NCBI GenBank assembly: GCA_002295885.1
Contig: DBGM01000011.1
Span: 140,654 to 204,653, forward strand
Source of the DNA: Phycisphaerales bacterium UBA854
GTDB taxonomy: Bacteria > Planctomycetota > Phycisphaerae > Phycisphaerales > SM1A02
Length of the DNA: 64,000 nucleotides
Direction of reading: 5' to 3'
Below the pieces are notes generated by a model that did not search any database, was not told the DNA's origin, and saw nothing but the letters and a program-made list of their open reading frames with translations. The translations under genes and the position numbers were made by a program. Within the stretch, counting starts at the first letter, position 1. The number at the start of each line of letters is the position of its first letter. Positions 51,173-61,315 of this stretch are shown piece after piece.

Positions 51173-52650
51173 TCACTCCATTGCTGCTGTCGCTGGTCGG
51201 CGCCACGACGACGATCGATTCCGCACCGACCCGATTCATCGTGCAGGCGACGGAGGAGGCCGTGGGCCTCCCCGGGCAGTACACCGGCCGCGTCTACGTC
51301 TTTCTCGGTGCGCCGGAGGGCCGTGCACCCCGACAGGGCCCGGACTGGTTCCGGCCGCAACCGTTCTTCGCAGTCGACGTGGAGAACTGGGACACGAAAG
51401 CGGAGCTCGTCCTGGACGAGCGGGCCCTGGGGTATCCCGGCCCCCTCTCGACCCTGCCCGACCGCGACTGGGCCGTGCAGGCCGTGCTTCGCGGTCCGGG
51501 CACCTCCCGCGCTGGATCGGGACCGGGCACGGCGTACGGAACGGCGACCACCCGCCGCATCGGACCCCACAGCGGCGACATTCGACTCACGATCGATCAG
51601 ATCGAACCCGATTCGGCTCCGCCCGAGGTCGATGGCATCGAATGGGTCCGACTGGACAGCCCCCTTCTTTCCCGGACGCTGGGACGCCCGGTCGTTCACC
51701 GGGCGGCCGTTATGCCTCCCGCGAACTACGATCCGGAAGCGGAGCGGGTCTGGCCCACGGTCTACGTCATCGGTGGATTTCCGGGATCGCTGAACGACGC
51801 TCCGATGACGAAGTGGATGTGGGGACAGACCGCGCTCGGGAACCAGGCCTTCATCGTTCACCTCGATGCCGAATGCTTCAACGGCCACCACGTCTTCGCC
51901 GACTCCCCCGGCAACGGCCCCCGCGGCACCGCGCTGGTGACCGAGTTCATTCCCCATCTGGAGTCCCGCTATCGAATGCGGACCGATCCCCCGGGACGAC
52001 TGCTCACCGGACATTCCTCCGGAGGGTGGTCGAGCCTCTGGCTGCAGATCAACTGGCCCGACTTCTTCGGAGGCACCTGGTCCACCGCCCCCGATCCGGT
52101 CGACTTCCGCGCCTTCCAGACCGTCGACATCTATTCGGACGGGGCCAGCGCCTTCGTCGATGAACAGGGCGAACGACGTCCGGTGGGCAGAGCACGGGGA
52201 CGTGTACTCATCTGGTACGACGACTTCGTGGGCATGGAGCATGTGCTGGGCGACGGCGGACAGATCCGCTCCTTCGACTGGACCTTCAGCCCCGTCGACG
52301 AGCACGGCCGTGCCCTGCGCCTCATCGACTCGCAGACGGGTGTCATCGATCCGAAGGTTGCCGAGGCCTGGAAGCAGTACGACATCAATCTTGTGATGCA
52401 GGATCGCTGGGAACGGATCGGACCGGACCTCGCGAATAAGATCCACATCATCGGTGGCCGCGAGGACACCTACTACCTCGAAGGTGCACTCGACCTGCTT
52501 CGGCAGACGCTTACGGAACTCGGCAGCGACGCGGAGATCACAGTGATCCCCGGAGCCGATCATTCGAACTTCATGAATCTCAGACGACGGCGGCAGATTG
52601 CAGACGAGATGCTGGAGCAGTCGTCAGCCGGTGCGTCCACGCAGCCATGA
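51169..52650 (+). CDS. secreted alpha/beta-hydrolase (esterase D/Fes-like)
   Basis: 493 aa from GTG 51169. After a signal peptide comes a domain of about 170 residues, then an alpha/beta-hydrolase with WPTVYVIGGFPG, the nucleophile motif GHSSGG (Ser283), and a C-terminal VIPGADHSNF carrying the catalytic His. The arrangement matches enterochelin-esterase/S-formylglutathione-hydrolase-like enzymes. Substrate unknown. The last 71 bp overlap the 3' end of the convergent ctaA. Confidence 0.82.
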   Translation: MITPLLLSLVGATTTIDSAPTRFIVQATEEAVGLPGQYTGRVYVFLGAPEGRAPRQGPDWFRPQPFFAVDVENWDTKAELVLDERALGYPGPLSTLPDRDWAVQAVLRGPGTSRAGSGPGTAYGTATTRRIGPHSGDIRLTIDQIEPDSAPPEVDGIEWVRLDSPLLSRTLGRPVVHRAAVMPPANYDPEAERVWPTVYVIGGFPGSLNDAPMTKWMWGQTALGNQAFIVHLDAECFNGHHVFADSPGNGPRGTALVTEFIPHLESRYRMRTDPPGRLLTGHSSGGWSSLWLQINWPDFFGGTWSTAPDPVDFRAFQTVDIYSDGASAFVDEQGERRPVGRARGRVLIWYDDFVGMEHVLGDGGQIRSFDWTFSPVDEHGRALRLIDSQTGVIDPKVAEAWKQYDINLVMQDRWERIGPDLANKIHIIGGREDTYYLEGALDLLRQTLTELGSDAEITVIPGADHSNFMNLRRRRQIADEMLEQSSAGASTQP

Positions 52651-53983
52651 GCACCGCGGTGCACAGCAGCAGAGCGCCGTTGGCCTGATGCATGCTGGTG
52701 AAGACGACTTCCGAGCGGGGAATCACCCCGTCAGGATGCACCTGGACCACCAGCACCGTGGCCACCACACCGAGGGCCAGCTGCAGCGTGACGATGACGA
52801 GCATCGCCATCCCGAGACGACGCATGATCGGCTGGTCGTCCATCCAGCCCCGGATGCCGTTGACCACGGCCAGCAGGGCCACCAGCGCCGCCATGGCGAT
52901 GTGACCCATCAGCAGCGGTGTGGTTCGACTTGGCTCGTATTCGAGGTCACTGGTGAGATGGCGATAGATCGCCCCGATGATCAACTGGAGCACGAGCGAG
53001 ACGACGAGGACCCAGGCGAGGAATCGGGCCGGCCCCGCACCCTCGACGGCACGGGGGGCCGGGCCGCTGACCCAGGTCCAGCTTGCGATGGCGGCGGCCA
53101 GCACGATGCAGGCCAGGACGATCTGGCCGAAGACTCCGTGCACGATGCCCAGCGCCGTACTGGGTGACAGCAGGTCGGGGTTGTCGCTCATGGTGAAGGT
53201 CCCGGTCACCCGGAGCCCTCCGAGGATCCCCTGACCGATGACCATCAGCAGGATGATCGTACCGAGCCACCCCAGCGTGGAACGCCGGTCGCCCCACCAC
53301 AGCATCACGCAGAGCGTGAGGGCCGCAAGCCCCACGAACATGCCCGTGAGCCGGTGCGCGTGCTCGTAGAAGATTCCATCACTGAGATCCGCCACCATCT
53401 CCGAAAGCGGATACAGCAGCATGTTGTGACCGTAGGAGTTTGGCCAGTCCGGAACGGCCAGTCCTGCTTCGAAGCCGGTGACGATGCCGCCCGAGACGAT
53501 CATGAGAAAGGTGATGACGGCGCAGACGGCGGCCAGGGCTCCGATCCAGTTCACCCGCGAGACATCGAGCCGCTTCGCCACGGTTCCCAGCAGACCGCCG
53601 ACGCCACCAAGGATAATCGAGACGACGAAGAGCCCCCCGAACCAGACACCGGCGGACGCCCCATCGGCGTCCACGAGGCTGCCGACCAGCATCAGATTGA
53701 TGCAGGCCGACACCAGTCCGATCTCGATGCCCAGTCGCATCGACCTCGACCACCGCGGGGAACCGTCGACCATGGTCGCCACCGCCCCGCCGAGGACCAG
53801 CAGGGCCAGGGTGAGAATGAAGATGGCCTCCCCGACGAATTCACCCGGCTGCAGCATGGCAACATAGGAAAGCAGCCACATCAGCGCCGTCGTGCCCAGA
53901 CCGATCGCCAACGCCCGTGCAGCACGGGCAGACAGGGGCTGCGCGGGAGCATTGGGATCGATTTGTATCGCGTTTCGGGACAT
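52580..53983 (-). CDS. ctaA: heme A synthase (COX15/CtaA) with extra N-terminal helices
   Basis: 467 aa, well above the family's usual 300-350. The N-terminal 140 residues add about four membrane helices with no clear homology. The CtaA core begins at NWIGALAAVCAVITFLMIVSGGIVTG, with GLAVPDWPNSYG, EHAHRLTGMFVG (heme-ligand His), LGIVHGVFGQIVLA and MHQANGALLL. It converts heme O to heme A for the oxidase. TATAGC lies 7 nt upstream of the ATG. The 3' 71 bp lie inside the convergent esterase gene. Confidence 0.92.
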   Translation of the reverse strand: MSRNAIQIDPNAPAQPLSARAARALAIGLGTTALMWLLSYVAMLQPGEFVGEAIFILTLALLVLGGAVATMVDGSPRWSRSMRLGIEIGLVSACINLMLVGSLVDADGASAGVWFGGLFVVSIILGGVGGLLGTVAKRLDVSRVNWIGALAAVCAVITFLMIVSGGIVTGFEAGLAVPDWPNSYGHNMLLYPLSEMVADLSDGIFYEHAHRLTGMFVGLAALTLCVMLWWGDRRSTLGWLGTIILLMVIGQGILGGLRVTGTFTMSDNPDLLSPSTALGIVHGVFGQIVLACIVLAAAIASWTWVSGPAPRAVEGAGPARFLAWVLVVSLVLQLIIGAIYRHLTSDLEYEPSRTTPLLMGHIAMAALVALLAVVNGIRGWMDDQPIMRRLGMAMLVIVTLQLALGVVATVLVVQVHPDGVIPRSEVVFTSMHQANGALLLCTAVLMAAWTHRLTTAPASRLQSAAVV

Positions 53984-53990
53984 CCAATGG

Positions 53991-53998
53991 GCTATACT
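53991..53998. promoter_or_regulatory. back-to-back -10 boxes of ctaA and ctaB
   Basis: TATAGC on the minus strand (complement of 53991-53996) ends 7 nt before the ctaA ATG. TATACT on the plus strand (53993-53998) points to ctaB with a leader of about 42 nt. The two boxes overlap, so polymerase can probably use only one direction at a time. Confidence 0.5.
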
Positions 53999-54046
53999 AG
54001 GCGAGAAGAGAAGGTCGGGGCCATTTTCACCTCCGACACCCGCCTC

Positions 54047-55024
54047 ATGTCCACTTCACTAAGCACATCCTCGTCCGACGCCGCGCAGACCCTGCCCGCC
54101 AACTACGCCGTACTGGTGAAGGCCAGGCTGAGCCTGCTGGTCGTCATGACCTCGGGAGTCGGCTACGTGATGGCGTCCCCAGCCCCCCTGGACTGGCTTG
54201 CCCTGCTGTGGACGATGGCCGGAACCTTCCTGTGCGCCTGCTCGGCCAACGGACTCAACCAGGTCATCGAGCACCGCCGCGACGCCATGATGGATCGTAC
54301 CCGGCAACGACCCGTGCCCACGGGTTCCATCAGCCCCCAGCACGGATGGATCTTCTGCATGGTCACGGGCTACGCCGGACTGAGCATGCTTGCCCTGCTC
54401 GTCAATCTCCCCGCCGCGGGACTGGCCCTGGCCACCATGTTGATCTACGTGCTGCTCTACACCCCGATGAAGGCCCATACCACCCTCAATACGCTGGTGG
54501 GCGCCGTCGTCGGCGCCATTCCACCGATGATCGGGTGGGTCGCCGCCTCGGGCATGATCACCACCGGCGGGTTGATTCTGGCCGCGATCCTGTTCGTCTG
54601 GCAGCTGCCCCACTTCCTGTCGCTCGCGTGGATGTATCGGGACGACTACAACCGGGCGGGCTTCAAGATGCTTCCCGGGGTCCCCGGCGGCGAACACATC
54701 ACCTGCGAAGTGGTGCTGCTCACCACCCTCCTGCTGATCCCGCTGGGGCTCACCGCCACCATGATCGGTACCGCGGGAGCCGTCTACGGCATCTGTTCGC
54801 TCCTGCTGGGACTCGGATTCCTGGTACCGGCCGTGAAGTTCTTCCGACGGCGTGACCGGGCGTCGGCACGAAGCGTCTTCTTCGCCAGCCTGCTGTACCT
54901 GCCGCTGCTGATGAGCGTGATGATTGCCGATCGGGGGGACGAACTGATCCCCGGCCGCACCGCAGTGCTCGTCCTGCAGGAAATGGACGCCGCCCCTGCA
55001 TCGGTCCCTCCCAATGACCTCTGA
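54047..55024 (+). CDS. ctaB: protoheme IX farnesyltransferase (heme O synthase)
   Basis: 325 aa from ATG 54047. Seven to nine membrane helices of the UbiA superfamily. Motifs: SANGLNQVIEHRRDAMMDRTRQRPVPTG (first Asp-rich motif) and LAWMYRDDYNRAGFKMLP (second). It adds the farnesyl tail to heme B; heme O then goes to CtaA. It overlaps the DUF3179 gene by 11 bp and is divergent from ctaA. Confidence 0.95.
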   Translation: MSTSLSTSSSDAAQTLPANYAVLVKARLSLLVVMTSGVGYVMASPAPLDWLALLWTMAGTFLCACSANGLNQVIEHRRDAMMDRTRQRPVPTGSISPQHGWIFCMVTGYAGLSMLALLVNLPAAGLALATMLIYVLLYTPMKAHTTLNTLVGAVVGAIPPMIGWVAASGMITTGGLILAAILFVWQLPHFLSLAWMYRDDYNRAGFKMLPGVPGGEHITCEVVLLTTLLLIPLGLTATMIGTAGAVYGICSLLLGLGFLVPAVKFFRRRDRASARSVFFASLLYLPLLMSVMIADRGDELIPGRTAVLVLQEMDAAPASVPPNDL

Positions 55025-56090
55025 TCAGCCCCAGACCGGACAGGGTCGCTTCCGCTTCCGAGAAGGCGGCTGGGTGCTGGTGGTGGCATTCCTGTTCTCA
55101 CTCGCCATTGCCGCCTGGGCCCTCGCCCCGGCCGTGTTCCGCATGGTCCAACGGCCACCGGGCGACGGGGCGAACGTCCCCAGCTTCCAGTTCGACACAT
55201 CGACGCCGTTCGTCGATCTCACCCTGATCGAGCCAGCCATGCTGCACCGTGACATGGTGCCGGTCATGACCGCCCCGACGATCTTGACCATGGAGGAGAT
55301 CGTTGAACGCAACTCGGAACGCAAGACCCGGTATCTCGTCCCCTCCGATCTGGTGATAGGAATCGAGCACAACGGCGAGTCTCGCGCGTACCCGCTTTCG
55401 GTGCTGAACGTGCACGAAGTGGTGCACGACGAACTGGGCGGCGAGCCGATCCTCGTCTCCTGGCACTGGCCGTCCGCATCGGCCCGAGCCATGGTGCGGC
55501 ACGACAGCGATCAGCAGTTCCGCGTCAGTGGACTCGTAGCCGGCGGTAACGGCCTGCTGTACATCCCGAACGACGAGCCACCGGCCGGAGGCGAACCGCT
55601 GTACTCGCAGCTGCTCGCCCGGGCCATCACCGGCAACCCGGACCGCCCGTTCTTCACGACCATTCCGCACCAGTTCATCCGGTGGGACGACTGGTCGGAA
55701 CGGCATCCCGAGACCACGGCCATCGCCCCGGACCCCGGCCTCAAGAAGCGGTACAAGAAATCCAGCCCGTTCACCTACTACGAGCACGATGATCTGATGT
55801 TCCCCGGCCTCGCGACCTCCAGCGGCCCACCGGCCAAGACCTGGGTGACGCTCCTGGATCTCGACGGGCACCGCGCGGCCTGGTCCTGGCCCTGGCTGCG
55901 GAACAACGCACAAGGCGGCATCTACGAGGAGACCCTCGGTGATCGTCGAATCAGATTTGAAATGACCGCCAATCCGGATACGGTCCAGGTCTACGACGCA
56001 ATTTCGGATCAACCCCTGGATGCCACGCACGGCCTCTGGTGCACCCTGCAGGCACTGCACGGGCCCTTGGACGAAGCTATTTCGCACTGA
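55014..56090 (+). CDS. DUF3179-family membrane-anchored protein
   Basis: 358 aa with one N-terminal membrane helix (about 18-40) and an outer DUF3179 domain: LVIGIEHNGESRAYPLSVLNVHEVVHDELGG, then LYSQLLARAITG and ATHGLWCTLQAL at the end. DUF3179 proteins have no established biochemistry; here the overlap with ctaB ties it to heme or oxidase assembly, which is inference. The usual VTFCPLC-type Cys motif is replaced by ILVSWHWPSA, so metal or heme binding through that motif is unlikely. Confidence 0.8.
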   Translation: MTSDQPQTGQGRFRFREGGWVLVVAFLFSLAIAAWALAPAVFRMVQRPPGDGANVPSFQFDTSTPFVDLTLIEPAMLHRDMVPVMTAPTILTMEEIVERNSERKTRYLVPSDLVIGIEHNGESRAYPLSVLNVHEVVHDELGGEPILVSWHWPSASARAMVRHDSDQQFRVSGLVAGGNGLLYIPNDEPPAGGEPLYSQLLARAITGNPDRPFFTTIPHQFIRWDDWSERHPETTAIAPDPGLKKRYKKSSPFTYYEHDDLMFPGLATSSGPPAKTWVTLLDLDGHRAAWSWPWLRNNAQGGIYEETLGDRRIRFEMTANPDTVQVYDAISDQPLDATHGLWCTLQALHGPLDEAISH

Positions 56091-56222
56091 ACCTGCCAAA
56101 AGGCAGCCGAATGAAATGTCGTGAGAAATCACGTCATGCTGTGATTGCCCCGTACAAAGGGACGGTCAAGGCATGGCCGGCTGAGCTGCTTCGTGGTGAT
56201 CGCAGACAGCACCGGCACACAT

Positions 56223-56308
56223 TCCCCCTCCCTTGTGCCTTGAACTTCTCTCTCCTCCCTCTTCGCCCCACGCCCGCATTGCTCCTCAAGCGGGCGTGGG
56301 GCAATTTT
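56223..56308 (+). terminator. CU-rich 3' region and intrinsic terminator
   Basis: The tract from about 56223 to 56264 is pyrimidine-rich and contains CTCTCTCCTCCC (56248-56259). Then GCCCCACGCCCGC (56265-56277) pairs with 56290-56302 around a 12-base loop with CTCCTC, followed by AATTTT. It ends the ctaB-DUF3179 transcript, or a small RNA processed from it. The same CU motif and order occur at 37140-37198. Confidence 0.75.
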
Positions 56309-56319
56309 CGGGGAGGCGA

Positions 56320-56913
56320 TCAGAGAAGAATCACCATGAAGACCACGAGCATCAGCCAGATCACATCGAGAAAGTGCCAGTACATCGCGACATCCCGCAC
56401 GGCGACGTGGTTCGTCTCGGAATACCCGCGTAGCAGGGCGTACCCGCAGATCCAGATCAGCGGAATCAGACCGCCGATGACGTGGGCCGCATGCACCCCC
56501 GTAAGCAGAAGGAAGGTCGAAGAGGCGAGCTGATGGGTGGAGATCAGGACCCCCGACTCCTCGACGGCTTCCGTCCACTGGAACCAGGACACCACCTGCA
56601 GGACCAGGAAGACCACCGCGAGCCCCGCTGTCCAGAGCAGTGCGATGCTGCCGGACCGCGAACGCCCCCGGCGGAACAGTTGCAGGGCCCGGTGCATGGT
56701 GAGCGCACTAAGCACCAGGATCGCGGTGCTGGCCCACAGCGTCGCGGGCAGGGCCGGCAGGCCGTCGGGCCATTGGCCGGCCTGGATGCGGATGAAGATG
56801 ACTACCAGAACGGCCGAGGCGAAGAGGATTCCCGTGGCGACCAGAAGCAGCCACATGCCCAGACGGCGAGCCGAGTCTCGCTGGGTCGCGTCCTTGAAGA
56901 TTCCCTGTGACAC
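56320..56913 (-). CDS. second cytochrome c oxidase subunit III-like protein
   Basis: 197 aa, five membrane helices. LGMWLLLVATGILFASA and HQLASSTFLLLTGVHAAHVIGG match the conserved COX3 helices, and the C-terminus DVAMYWHFLDVIWLMLVVFM is diagnostic of heme-copper oxidase subunit III. It is the last gene of the oxidase operon. Having two subunit III-like genes in one operon is unusual; this one is the normal short size, while the upstream copy carries a large insert. Confidence 0.85.
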   Translation of the reverse strand: MSQGIFKDATQRDSARRLGMWLLLVATGILFASAVLVVIFIRIQAGQWPDGLPALPATLWASTAILVLSALTMHRALQLFRRGRSRSGSIALLWTAGLAVVFLVLQVVSWFQWTEAVEESGVLISTHQLASSTFLLLTGVHAAHVIGGLIPLIWICGYALLRGYSETNHVAVRDVAMYWHFLDVIWLMLVVFMVILL

Positions 56914-56936
56914 GGTTCGACCGATGGCGAACGGGC

Positions 56937-57374
56937 TCAGTGCTCGTCGTCACCGTCTCCGTGATCGTGACCGTGCCCCGCGTAACCGTCGAGCGAGTGG
57001 TCCAGCTTGTCGATCTTCTGCTGGATCTGCTCCGAATCGGTCTGGATGACCGCCGGCTGATACTCCCTGGTGTCCGTGATGGCGATGCTGATGAACAGGA
57101 CGACGAAGAAGATCGACGAGACGAACACCAGACCGGTGAAGCTGCGGTCCCAGCGGAGATGCATGAAGATGAGACCGACGATGAGCACCTTAATGCTCGC
57201 CACCAGCAGCGCGATGAAGATGTTGATGCCGGGCAGCTGCAGGATGTCGAAGTCCAGACTCGCCACCCACACCGTGACCGCGGTCAGAAAGAGCAGGGCC
57301 GCGCAGGTGATGGCCAGAATCTTGATCGGAACGGCGTGTCCCCCGCTGTCGTGTCCGTCGTGATGGTCGCTCAT
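56937..57374 (-). CDS. cytochrome c oxidase subunit IV
   Basis: 145 aa, three membrane helices (about 17-38, 48-70, 80-101) matching prokaryotic subunit IV of caa3-type oxidases (NIFIALLVASIKVLIVGLIFMHLRWDRSFTGL). Both ends are His/Asp-rich (MSDHHDGHDSGGH and YAGHGHDHGDGDDEH), which may bind metal. Located between the two subunit III genes, 10 bp from the first. Confidence 0.9.
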   Translation of the reverse strand: MSDHHDGHDSGGHAVPIKILAITCAALLFLTAVTVWVASLDFDILQLPGINIFIALLVASIKVLIVGLIFMHLRWDRSFTGLVFVSSIFFVVLFISIAITDTREYQPAVIQTDSEQIQQKIDKLDHSLDGYAGHGHDHGDGDDEH

Positions 57375-57384
57375 GGCATGAACC

Positions 57385-58422
57385 TCATATCAGGTAGAAC
57401 AGCGGGAAGAGGAAGATCCAGATCACATCCACGATGTGCCAGTAGAGCCCCCCGAGATCGATCGGGGTGTAGTAGCCCTTGTTGAAACGCCCCCTGACCG
57501 TGAGCCAGATGAGCCAGACGATCACGATGCCTCCGATCACGACGTGGATGCCGTGCAGGCCGGTCATCAGGAAGTAGATCGTGAAGAACTTTTGGGCGTT
57601 GGCGGGACGCTCGGGGTCCTGCAGCGGATGCGGAAGATCGGGAAGCTCACCGGGAGAATGATGCTCCGCGTAGTCGAGCATGGGCCCCTGGTTCTCGATC
57701 GTATCGACCAGCTTCGGAGGAAGGAAGATTCCAAGCTCGGATCGCTCCCATTCCAGCTCGTTGGTGGTCAGGCCGGTGACGCCGGTGGCCCCCAGGGGAA
57801 TCGAGGTCGGCTCGGCCGTGACCGGTGCCGCGGGCAGTTCGTCGCGGGACTTGACCTCGGCGGCGAACGCCTCGTTGGCTTCGGTGGTCTCGATGGCCAG
57901 ACGCGCCTGCTCCTGCTGCGCCTCCTCCTGCAGAGGAAGCCAGAGGTGTGACGCATTGGGCTGCTCGTAGAAGGCCATCCCAGGTAGGAAGCCCTCATGG
58001 AACTTGTGGCTGTACTCGAAGTACTTGATGACCATGAATCCGCCCGCACCGAAGAGGGTCAGGATCAGGCAGATCACCACGGCCAGATTGCGTCCACGGG
58101 CCGCGAAGGTGACGGCCATGGCCATGGTCATGCTCGAGAGGAGCAGGACACAGGTGTTGATCGCACCCATCGCCGTATCGAGGTACTGGCTGCCGTACTT
58201 GAAGATCTCGGGATGGTTGGCCCGCCAGACCGCGTAGGCCACGAACAGGCCGCCGAAGAGCAGGACTTCCGTGGCGAGGAAGAGCCACATGCCGAGCTTT
58301 CCGGCCTCGAACTGCTGCTTGGAGTTCTCCCAGTGGTGACCGAGATGCGGCGGATGCTCGTGATCATGGCCGTGGCCATGGTCAGCGGAGTGGGCGTCGG
58401 GTTGGACGTCGAGCTGCGACAC
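57385..58422 (-). CDS. ctaE: cytochrome c oxidase subunit III with large insert
   Basis: 345 aa from GTG 58422 (GGAGAG 6 nt upstream). A His-rich N-terminus (HGHGHDHEHPPHLGHH) leads to helices with GMWLFLATEVLLFGGLFVAY and a C-terminal DLGGLYWHIVDVIWIFLFP. Between them, residues about 145-278 form a soluble, Gln/Glu/Pro-rich insert absent from ordinary subunit III. Helices resume at FFTIYFLMTGLHGIHVVIGG. The insert is likely periplasmic or cytoplasmic depending on helix count; its function is unknown. Confidence 0.9.
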   Translation of the reverse strand: MSQLDVQPDAHSADHGHGHDHEHPPHLGHHWENSKQQFEAGKLGMWLFLATEVLLFGGLFVAYAVWRANHPEIFKYGSQYLDTAMGAINTCVLLLSSMTMAMAVTFAARGRNLAVVICLILTLFGAGGFMVIKYFEYSHKFHEGFLPGMAFYEQPNASHLWLPLQEEAQQEQARLAIETTEANEAFAAEVKSRDELPAAPVTAEPTSIPLGATGVTGLTTNELEWERSELGIFLPPKLVDTIENQGPMLDYAEHHSPGELPDLPHPLQDPERPANAQKFFTIYFLMTGLHGIHVVIGGIVIVWLIWLTVRGRFNKGYYTPIDLGGLYWHIVDVIWIFLFPLFYLI

Positions 58423-58442
58423 GTCGATCTCTCCAGCGGGCC

Positions 58443-60158
<1,716 letters not shown>

Positions 60159-60160
60159 GT

Positions 60161-61315
60161 TCAGCCACCTTCTTCCATGTTCTCGACATCCCTCGATGCG
60201 GATGAGTTGACAGAAGGCATCTCGGGCTGCTGCACGTTGCCGTCTTCGTCGATCCATCCTTCATCGGCGAGCCGATCGAGATGCTTCATCATCAGCACCA
60301 GCGCCTCGACCTGCCGGGGCTTGAGCTGGGACGCGAAGTTGTTGGGCATCACGTTCGCGTAGTTCTCACGAATGAGCTTGCCGGGGTTGAGAATCGATTC
60401 CCGGAGGTAGTTCTCGGGCAGTTCGTATTCCCCGCCGGGGCCCATGTATTCCTGCAGCGTCCGGCCGTTGGTGAACGCGCCTTCGCCGCGGGCCACGCGG
60501 TCCCACAGCCCCTTGAACGTCGGGCCGGAGCGCACCTCACCGTCGAGCGAGTGGCAGGACGAGCAGCGGTTGTAGAGCTTGGTCAGGGCGTAGGCCGGCA
60601 GATCCGCCTCCGGCAGATCCTCGTATTCGCGGGCCAGCTTGCCCATCTTCGCCTGGAACTCGTCCTCGGGCAGCACGTGCACCGTGGCCAGCATCTTGGA
60701 ATGGTCCTTGCCGCAGTACTCGGTGCAGTAGAGCTGGTAGGAGCCGGGCTTGATCGCGGTGAACCAGAGGCTGGAGTAGCGTCCCGGGACGACATCCTGC
60801 TTCACACGGAAGGCAGGTACGTAGAGGCTGTGCAGCACATCGGCGGAGCCCATGATGAGCCGGACCGGACGGTTCAGCGGCACGTGCAGTTCATTGCCCT
60901 CGATCACGCCGTAGTCCGGGTGGGCGAATGCCCACGACCACTGCTGGGCCGTCACGCTCACCTCGTAGGAATCCTCGGGCGATTCGCGGAGATCGATGTA
61001 CCCGATCATGCCGACCCAGAAGATCGCGACCACGATGCCGGTGGGGATGATGGTCCAGGTCAGCTCCAGAGCCAGGCCGTGCGTTGGCCCCTCGCCCAGG
61101 ATCTCCTGCCCCTCCGACTTGCGGCGGTACTTGACGGCGAACCAGACCAGCACCACGGTGACCAGCACCAGGAAGATGTAGCAGATGACGTTGATGAACT
61201 CGAAGATCCAGTCGATCTTCCCCGAGACGGAGGAGGCCGCCTCCGGCATCCAGAAGGTTGCTCCCGTGGCGTCCACCGTCGTTGCGAGTGTTGTAGCTTC
61301 GGCCAGAATCGACAT
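60161..61315 (-). CDS. ctaC: cytochrome c oxidase subunit II fused to cytochrome c (caa3 type)
   Basis: 384 aa. Two membrane helices (about 40-62 and 87-107) precede the CuA cupredoxin domain with all ligands: His162, Cys197, Glu199, Cys201, His205 and Met208. A fused cytochrome c follows, with CSSCH (Cys251, Cys254, His255) and Met323 as distal ligand. This fusion is the hallmark of caa3 oxidases and lets alternative complex III pass electrons directly. The ATG is preceded by AGGAGG and overlaps the SCO1 stop (TGATG). Confidence 0.95.
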   Translation of the reverse strand: MSILAEATTLATTVDATGATFWMPEAASSVSGKIDWIFEFINVICYIFLVLVTVVLVWFAVKYRRKSEGQEILGEGPTHGLALELTWTIIPTGIVVAIFWVGMIGYIDLRESPEDSYEVSVTAQQWSWAFAHPDYGVIEGNELHVPLNRPVRLIMGSADVLHSLYVPAFRVKQDVVPGRYSSLWFTAIKPGSYQLYCTEYCGKDHSKMLATVHVLPEDEFQAKMGKLAREYEDLPEADLPAYALTKLYNRCSSCHSLDGEVRSGPTFKGLWDRVARGEGAFTNGRTLQEYMGPGGEYELPENYLRESILNPGKLIRENYANVMPNNFASQLKPRQVEALVLMMKHLDRLADEGWIDEDGNVQQPEMPSVNSSASRDVENMEEGG

